A stretch of 64,000 bases of DNA from Micromonospora aurantiaca ATCC 27029 (GTDB lineage: Bacteria; Actinomycetota; Actinomycetes; Mycobacteriales; Micromonosporaceae): the NCBI RefSeq assembly GCF_000145235.1, contig NC_014391.1:3852001-3916000 (forward strand), given 5' to 3'. Below, one piece after another: positions 59,454-64,000 of this stretch. The first letter of the stretch is position 1; each line of letters starts with the position of its first letter. The notes under the pieces are model-generated. The model saw nothing but the letters and a program-made list of their open reading frames with translations, did no database searches and was not told the origin of the DNA. The translations under genes were made by a program, and so were the position numbers.

Positions 59454-60580
59454 GAGGTGCTCACCAGGAGGGCCGTGTCGGCGCCGCCGAAGGCGGCGTT
59501 GAGGGTCAGGGCGTGTTCGGTGCGCGCGGGGCGCGGGGCGTCGCGGATGACGTCCAGCGGGCACTGCGGGTCGGGGCCGAGCCAGCCGGCGGTGACCGGC
59601 AGCTTGCCGTGCCGCAGGGCCAGCACGGTGACCAGCAGTTCCAGCAACCCGGACGCCTCCAGCGCGTGCCCGTGCACCGACTTGGTGGAGCTGACCGGCA
59701 GCCGCCCGGCGTCCTCGCCGAACACCCGGGTCAGCGCCGCCGCCTCGGAGGCGTCGCTGAACGGGGTGCCGGTGGCGTTGGCGTTGACGTAACCGATCGC
59801 GTCCGGGGGCAGCCCGCCCCGGCGCAGCGCCGCCTCGACCGCCCGGGCCAGCCCGAGCCCGTCCGGGTGCGGCTGGCACGCGTGGTACGCGTCCCCCGCC
59901 CGGCCCCACCCGGCCACGCTCGCCAGCGTCTCGGCGCCCCGCCGGGCGGCGGCGCCCGCCGACTCCAGCACCACGGCGGCCACCCCGTCGCCCAGCAGCA
60001 GGCCCTTGCGCCCGGCGCTGAACGGGCGTACCGCGCCGTCGGCGGCGAGCGCCCGGCCGGCGTCGAAGAGCGCGTACTGGTCCGGTTCGACCAGGTAACC
60101 GGCCGCGACCACGACCCGCTCCAGGTGGCCCCGGCGGATCAGCGCCGCCGCGTCGGCGACCGCGCTGCTCGCCGACACGCACGCGGTGGTGTAGATCCGG
60201 GTACGCCCGCCGAGGCCGCACCGTGCGGCCAGGTGACCGGCGAGCGCCGGCACCGTCGGCTCGTCCCACCCCTGCGGTACGGGCAGCGAGTACGGCCCGC
60301 CGTGGGTGGCCAGGAACAGCGCCGACTCCGCCCGCCCGGCCCGGTCCAGTCCGGCGGCCCGGGCGGCGGTGTCGATCGCGTCGGTCAGCTCGCCGGCGAG
60401 CGTGCCGACGTCCGGCAGGGTGGCCGCCACCGTCACCCGGCGGCCGGTGGTGTCGAAACGGCGCACCGGCGCGAACGCCGGGGTGCCGGTGAGCACTCCG
60501 GCCAGCAGCGCGTCGGCGCCCCTGCCGAGGGCGCTGAGCGCGTAGGTGCCGGTGATCCGTACGGTCTCCCGCTCAGCCAT
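59450..60580 (-). CDS. beta-ketoacyl synthase with altered first catalytic His
   Basis: A 376-residue KS homologue. The nucleophile Cys is in TTACVSASSAVADA and the second His in STKSVHGHALEASG. The first His motif, normally NAHGTGT, reads VNANATGTPFSDASEAA, with Asn for His and Ala for Gly. Decarboxylation of a malonyl donor may therefore be impaired; it could act as an acyl transferase, a partner for the complete KS II, or an amide/ester-forming KS. The start at 60580 overlaps the carrier-protein stop by 8 nt; a GTG at 60604 is the alternative. Confidence 0.85.
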   Translation of the reverse strand: MAERETVRITGTYALSALGRGADALLAGVLTGTPAFAPVRRFDTTGRRVTVAATLPDVGTLAGELTDAIDTAARAAGLDRAGRAESALFLATHGGPYSLPVPQGWDEPTVPALAGHLAARCGLGGRTRIYTTACVSASSAVADAAALIRRGHLERVVVAAGYLVEPDQYALFDAGRALAADGAVRPFSAGRKGLLLGDGVAAVVLESAGAAARRGAETLASVAGWGRAGDAYHACQPHPDGLGLARAVEAALRRGGLPPDAIGYVNANATGTPFSDASEAAALTRVFGEDAGRLPVSSTKSVHGHALEASGLLELLVTVLALRHGKLPVTAGWLGPDPQCPLDVIRDAPRPARTEHALTLNAAFGGADTALLVSTS

Positions 60581-60818
60581 CTGCGGGAGCGGTGAGAGAG
60601 CCACGGAACACCGCGAGCGCGTCGTCGACGGTGCGGATGCCGGCGAGTTCGTCGTCGCTCAGGTCCAGCCGGCGGTCGTAGCGCTGCTCGACCATGTGCA
60701 CCAGCCAGGCCAGCTCCATCGAGCCGAGCCGGTCCGGCACCTGGTCGGCGGGTTTCGCGGTCAGTTCGGCGAGCATGCTCACCAGGTCAGCTCGCCCCAG
60801 GTCGGGCTGACCGGACAT
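60573..60818 (-). CDS. acyl carrier protein 1
   Basis: An 81-residue carrier protein. The phosphopantetheine Ser is in PDRLGSMELAWLVHMVEQ (about residue 33) with the following helix YDRRLDLSDDELAGIRTVDDA. Acidic, four-helix pattern. Overlaps the second carrier protein upstream by one base and the KS downstream by 8 nt. Confidence 0.9.
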   Translation of the reverse strand: MSGQPDLGRADLVSMLAELTAKPADQVPDRLGSMELAWLVHMVEQRYDRRLDLSDDELAGIRTVDDALAVFRGSLTAPADG

Positions 60819-61081
60819 CAGGACTTGTCGCTGTTCGCGGCCACCCGGTCGGCGACCATCGTGGTGAACTCGCCGACCGTCATCAGCGCCAGCTTCTCCG
60901 ACTCGTCGTCGGCGAACTTCACGGCGTAGCGGTCCTCGACGCGGACCGCCAGGTCGGCCAGGGCCAGCGACTCCAGGTCGACGCCGGAGGGGCCGAGCGT
61001 GGTGTCGTCGTCGAGCTCCTCCACGTCGTAGTTCATGTCGGCGAGCTGTTCGACGACGAAGGTGCGGACCTCGTCTCGCAT
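60818..61081 (-). CDS. acyl carrier protein 2
   Basis: An 87-residue carrier protein with Ser in SGVDLESLALADLAVRVED and an acidic helix-rich sequence (VEELDDDTTLGP). GAGG precedes the ATG. It differs clearly from carrier protein 1, so two distinct tethered intermediates are probable. It starts the tightly packed part of the operon, 180 nt after the ligase gene. Confidence 0.92.
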   Translation of the reverse strand: MRDEVRTFVVEQLADMNYDVEELDDDTTLGPSGVDLESLALADLAVRVEDRYAVKFADDESEKLALMTVGEFTTMVADRVAANSDKS

Positions 61082-61112
61082 GGGTTCAGACCTCTTCTCC
61101 GTGTACCGGCTG

Positions 61113-61135
61113 ACGGTGCCCGGTCGGGACACCGT
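61113..61135. promoter_or_regulatory. inverted repeat in the 180-nt gap before carrier protein 2
   Basis: ACGGTG-CCC-GGTC-GGG-A-CACCGT hairpin. It could be an operator or leader structure; no other feature is seen in 61082-61261. Confidence 0.3.
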
Positions 61136-61261
61136 GTGCGTGTGAACCGGCGGGGTCGGGCGCGCGGGTGGCGCGTTGCCCGGCCGGTCCGGGGCGGGAT
61201 TCGGGGTGGACCGGACGTCCGGTGGGCGTCCGGCGGGTGTGCGGCTCGTACAGCGGGCCGG

Positions 61262-62677
61262 TCACGACGCCGCATCCCGCAGCGCCGGGACGGACCGGAC
61301 CAGCTTTCCGGTGGTGGTGCGGGGCATCTGGTCGAGCAGGCGCAGCGTGCGGGGACGCTTGAAGCCGGCCAGCCGCTCGGCGATCAGCTTGTCGAGCGTG
61401 TCCTCGGTCAGAGAGCGGTCGGTCTGGACGTACGCGGTGATGCCGTCGTCCCACACCACGACCGCGGCGACGACGCCGGGCAGGCCGGCGACCGTGGCCT
61501 CCACCTCGGTCAGGTCGACCTTCAAGCCGCCCACCGACACCTGCGAGTCCAGCCGGCCCTTGATGGTGACCAGGCCCGTGTCCGGGTCGACCACGCCGGC
61601 GTCGCGGGTGTGCAGCCAGCCGTCGGCCCACCGGGTCGGGTCGGCCAGTCCGACGTACGGGTTGGCCGGGCAGCTCACCCACAGCTCGCCGTCGCGCTCG
61701 CGTACCTCGATGCCCGGGGCGGGCGCGATGGCGGGCCGGTGCCGCCCGTACAGGTCGGTGCCGATGACGCCGACCTCGGTCATCCCGTACATGTTGCCCA
61801 GCGGGACGCCGTAGCGGCCGGTGAACGCGTCCGCCACGGCCGCGGGCACCAGCTCGCCGCCTGTGGTCATGCGCTTGAGCTGGGGCAGCGGCCCGGCCGG
61901 TGTGGTGGAGGCGAGCAGCCCGATGTGGAACGGGACGCCGAGCACAGTGGCCGGGGTGTCCTGGGCGGCGACGGCGGCGAGGATCGCGTCGCCGCTGAGC
62001 CGTTCCGGCGGGCACAGCTCGACGCCGGCGTGCAGCCCGTAGAGCAGGCCGCCGACCAGGCCGAGCACGTGCACCATGCTGGGGAGCAGGATGATCCGCT
62101 CGCCGGGCAGCGCGACGCCGTCGATGCGGGTGTAGCGGTGCACCTCGGCGACCAGGTCGGCGGCGGTGCGGCCGATCACCTTGGACGGTCCGGTGGAGCC
62201 GGAGCTGAGCTGGATCACCGCGTGCGGGCTGCCCGCCGGGCGGTCGGAGTACGCGCTGACCCCCGCGGTGACGTCGACGAAGATCCGCAGCGCGCCGCCG
62301 CCGGTTCGTACCGGGGCGACCACCACCTGCGGGCCGAGCCGGCGCAGCGCCTGGTCGACCTCGTGGTCGGTGAGCCGGTGGTCGAGCAGCACCGCCTGGG
62401 CGCCGGTACGCCAGGTGGCGAGCAGGTGCGCCACGTACGCCAGCGAGGGCGGCAGGCGCAGCGCGGCGGCGCCTCCGGCGCGCAGCCCGGCCCCGGCGAG
62501 CCGGTCCTGCGCCTCGCCGACGAGCCGGCGCAGCGTGCCCTTGTCGACCGGTTCGGGCAGGCGCAGGCAGACGTCGGTGTCGCGGCCGGTGAACAGGATG
62601 TCGTCCACCCAGTCCACCGTCGTCGAGGCAGGATCTTCCGCCACGGGATGTGCAGTCACGACCAGCCACCGTTCCAC
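61262..62677 (-). CDS. class I AMP-forming ligase (acyl-CoA synthetase-like)
   Basis: A 471-residue ANL enzyme: A3 VIQLSSGSTGPSKVIGRT, A5 LGNMYGMTEVGVIG, A7 DGWLHTRDAGV, C-terminal Lys in QMPRTTTGKLVRSV. It is shorter than the other two ligases at its N-terminus. The GTG at 62677 has no clear ribosome site; GTG at 62659 behind GGTGG is possible. First gene of the twelve-gene minus-strand series, with an 18-bp palindrome just upstream. Confidence 0.88.
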   Translation of the reverse strand: MERWLVVTAHPVAEDPASTTVDWVDDILFTGRDTDVCLRLPEPVDKGTLRRLVGEAQDRLAGAGLRAGGAAALRLPPSLAYVAHLLATWRTGAQAVLLDHRLTDHEVDQALRRLGPQVVVAPVRTGGGALRIFVDVTAGVSAYSDRPAGSPHAVIQLSSGSTGPSKVIGRTAADLVAEVHRYTRIDGVALPGERIILLPSMVHVLGLVGGLLYGLHAGVELCPPERLSGDAILAAVAAQDTPATVLGVPFHIGLLASTTPAGPLPQLKRMTTGGELVPAAVADAFTGRYGVPLGNMYGMTEVGVIGTDLYGRHRPAIAPAPGIEVRERDGELWVSCPANPYVGLADPTRWADGWLHTRDAGVVDPDTGLVTIKGRLDSQVSVGGLKVDLTEVEATVAGLPGVVAAVVVWDDGITAYVQTDRSLTEDTLDKLIAERLAGFKRPRTLRLLDQMPRTTTGKLVRSVPALRDAAS

Positions 62678-62684
62678 TGAGGAA

Positions 62685-62702
62685 CTGGGCGGATCCGCCC
62701 AG
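62685..62702. promoter_or_regulatory. 18-bp perfect palindrome upstream of the operon
   Basis: CTGGGCGGATCCGCCCAG, 8 nt before the first gene of the biosynthetic operon. A perfect, loop-free palindrome suits a dimeric repressor site, possibly for the TetR protein encoded next door. The rest of 62678-62878 shows only a minor TGCATC/GATGCA repeat at 62750-62765. Confidence 0.45.
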
Positions 62703-62878
62703 CGGGTACGTCGTTCGGGGTATGGCGGAACCCTACGACGCCCCTCTTCTGCATCGCCAGATGCAAATGGCTAGATCCAAAACAGCGGCTGGGTGGATTG
62801 CTCAGGCTCGATCGGACAGGCAGGATCGGGGCCACGCCGGCAAGGTAGTCCGCCGGCCGCCGGATGCTGTCCTCCAGC

Positions 62879-63538
62879 TCAACCCGGCACCCACCCACCT
62901 GCCGGGCGGACGGCGTAGTCCGCGAGCGCGGGTGCGAGGGCGTCGAAGGCGACGTGCGCGTAGCCGGTGACGGCCCGCGCGATGTCGTCGTCGCCCTGCC
63001 CGGCGATGGTGCGGCGCATGGTCTCCTCGAACAGCAGCCGATGGATGCCGGCCAGCTGCGCGGCGGCGACCCGGGGCAGGATGTCGTCCTCGCGGCTCCC
63101 GGTCTCCTCGGCCAGGGCGGCGGCCAGGGCCTTCTCCCGGTCGTCGTGGAACTCGCGCAGACGGGTCACCAGCGCCGGACTGGCGGCGATCATCCGGGCG
63201 AACGCGGAACCGGAGAACCCGATGACCGGGTCGTGGGCGGCCACCGCCGCGAGGTAGGCGCGGCGCAGCGCCGCCAGCGCCGACTCGCCGGGCTCGCGCT
63301 CCCGGACGACGGTGGCCAGCTGCCGCACGAACTCGTCGTGCATGTCCAGCGCCAGATCCTCCTTCCGAGGGAAGTAGTTGGTGACGGTCATCTTGGACAC
63401 CTGCGCGGCGGCGGCCACCTCGGCGATCGTCACGTTGTCGAAGCCACGTTCGAGGAACAGGCGGGTGGCCTGACCCGAGATGTTCTCCCTGGTCTGGCGC
63501 TTCTTCAAGGCCCGGAGGCCGGTGCTCTGCGCGGTCAC
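62879..63538 (-). CDS. TetR family transcriptional regulator
   Basis: About 219 residues. The N-terminal helix-turn-helix (about 14-60) reads RENISGQATRLFLERGFDNVT, IAEVAAAAQVSKMTVTNYFP, followed by a helical ligand-binding domain of the type seen in MftR-like actinobacterial regulators. The GTG at 63538 is preferred for its GGGGGG site; an ATG at 63550 is possible. It lies between the biosynthetic operon and the divergent promoter at 63576, where repeats that could bind it are found. Confidence 0.92.
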   Translation of the reverse strand: MTAQSTGLRALKKRQTRENISGQATRLFLERGFDNVTIAEVAAAAQVSKMTVTNYFPRKEDLALDMHDEFVRQLATVVREREPGESALAALRRAYLAAVAAHDPVIGFSGSAFARMIAASPALVTRLREFHDDREKALAAALAEETGSREDDILPRVAAAQLAGIHRLLFEETMRRTIAGQGDDDIARAVTGYAHVAFDALAPALADYAVRPAGGWVPG

Positions 63539-63554
63539 GCCCCCCACCATACCT

Positions 63555-63615
63555 GGTACGAACCAAAAATTGTTCTTGACATGTTTTTAGGTTGGGCCTA
63601 ACTTTAGGTCGTACC
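63555..63615. promoter_or_regulatory. candidate TetR operators flanking and overlapping the promoter
   Basis: GGTACGAACC (63555-63564) and inverted GGTCGTACC (63607-63615) flank the promoter, and TTAGG-TTGGG-CCTAA (63587-63601) overlaps its spacer and -10. The symmetry and location suit autorepression and repression of the rightward genes by the TetR protein. Confidence 0.5.
63576..63604 (+). promoter_or_regulatory. strong sigma-70 promoter
   Basis: TTGACA (63576-63581) and TAACTT (63599-63604) with a 17-nt spacer, reading toward the small ORF and the sigma-factor gene. It is the clearest promoter in the window and stands out by its AT-rich composition. Confidence 0.75.
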
Positions 63616-63646
63616 GGCGAACAGCCGGCACGGAAGGGAGCCCGAC

Positions 63647-63775
63647 ATGCCCGCCCACACCCGCGACATCGCCGCCGGCAAGCCCCGCCGCCCGCACCTC
63701 GCTCCGGCGCGCCGGCCGCACGTCCCCGTGGTCGCCCCCCGGCGCCAGCCCCGCCGGATCCCCGGCCGCCGCTGA
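63647..63775 (+). CDS. 42-residue Arg/Pro-rich small ORF
   Basis: ATG with GGAAGGGAG 7-8 nt upstream, 42 codons, ending 48 nt before the sigma-factor gene. The product is extremely basic and Pro-rich (PRRPHLAPARRPH, RRQPRRIPGRR). It may be a leader peptide or a short basic protein. Coding is supported by the ribosome site and position only. Confidence 0.45.
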   Translation: MPAHTRDIAAGKPRRPHLAPARRPHVPVVAPRRQPRRIPGRR

Positions 63776-63823
63776 CCCGCCGCCCGTCCCGAGCCCCGCA
63801 CCGTCCCGGAAGGAGCACGCCTC

Positions 63824-64000
63824 ATGCTCGCCACCACCCCTGCAGCCGCCGGCCACACCACCGACGCGGTGGCCGCCTACCTCCGGACGATCGGACGAAC
63901 GCCGCTGCTCACCGCCGAGCAGGAGACGCGCCTCGGCGCCCGAATCGAGGCCGGCGCCCTGGCGCAGCGGCGGTTGGACGACGACGGCGACCGGGTCGGC
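63824..64000 (+). CDS. sigma-70 family RNA polymerase sigma factor, N-terminal part
   Basis: The visible 59 residues contain region 1.2 of a group 1/2 sigma factor: DAVAAYLRTIGRTPLLTAEQ, ETRLGARIEAGALAQRRLDD. GGAAGGAG lies 9 nt before the ATG. The gene is cut by the right edge. The short N-terminus ahead of region 1.2 suggests a non-essential HrdD/SigB-like group 2 factor rather than the housekeeping one. It is driven by the promoter at 63576, probably under the TetR protein. Confidence 0.85.
   Translation, partial: MLATTPAAAGHTTDAVAAYLRTIGRTPLLTAEQETRLGARIEAGALAQRRLDDDGDRVG

Noticed and set aside
62750..62765. TGCATC-GCCA-GATGCA hairpin as a terminator for the biosynthetic operon or TetR gene
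   Set aside because: The stem is only 6 bp with no T run; it could be chance.

Overview
The window is a piece of high-GC actinomycete chromosome. Very high GC, GC-rich third codon positions, frequent GTG starts, 4-nt ATGA/GTGA gene overlaps, leaderless starts and the gene families all fit Micromonosporaceae, most likely Micromonospora (inferred from composition and gene style, not from a search). I see no tRNA, rRNA, CRISPR array or transposase. A secreted-protein gene is cut by the left edge and a sigma-70 factor gene by the right edge.

Left part (1-14350): mostly single-gene or short transcription units. These are a DUF2726-like protein, a DICT-domain regulator, a BtuF-like metal receptor, a CBS-BON protein, a DoxX-like membrane protein, an FKBP isomerase, a STAS protein, an SMP-30/strictosidine-synthase-like protein and an L,D-transpeptidase lipoprotein. 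A branched-chain 2-oxoacid dehydrogenase operon (E1alpha, E1beta, E2) follows, with a divergent Lrp/AsnC regulator, and then a stand-alone LigD-type polymerase. Several clear hairpin terminators sit between convergent genes.

Middle-left (14391-24803): a tightly overlapped five-gene minus-strand operon, WGR-DUF4132 / MoxR AAA+ ATPase / DUF5682 / VWA / SWIM zinc finger. It is a complete multi-subunit ATPase system with no assigned function that I know of, and one of the two most interesting blocks here. Next come an ABC exporter pair with a divergent two-component system (24879-29962), an acyltransferase-SGNH protein, a phosphatase, an NAD(P)HX dehydratase, a subtilisin, a hemerythrin protein, a decayed SDR gene, and glyA behind a recognisable ZTP (pfl) riboswitch.

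Right part (38642-62677): a biosynthetic gene cluster. It carries the full trio for 4-hydroxyphenylglycine (HmaS, Hmo, HpgT) and many free-standing enzymes: three AMP-forming ligases, two ketosynthases, a chain-length-factor-like protein, two carrier proteins, an E1alpha/E1beta pair without E2/E3, a DUF3050 protein (heme-oxygenase-like fold), a phytanoyl-CoA-type dioxygenase, an ATP-grasp-like ligase, a P450, an HSL-type hydrolase and an MFS exporter. Twelve of these genes (49794-62677) run as one minus-strand series with almost no gaps. No NRPS or modular PKS is present, so the route appears to use discrete enzymes on free carrier proteins. A TetR regulator, a strong sigma-70 promoter with operator-like repeats, a 42-residue Arg/Pro-rich ORF and a sigma factor close the window.

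Palindromic intergenic repeats (8652-8928, 49588-49750, 59350-59422) look like members of dispersed REP-like families.
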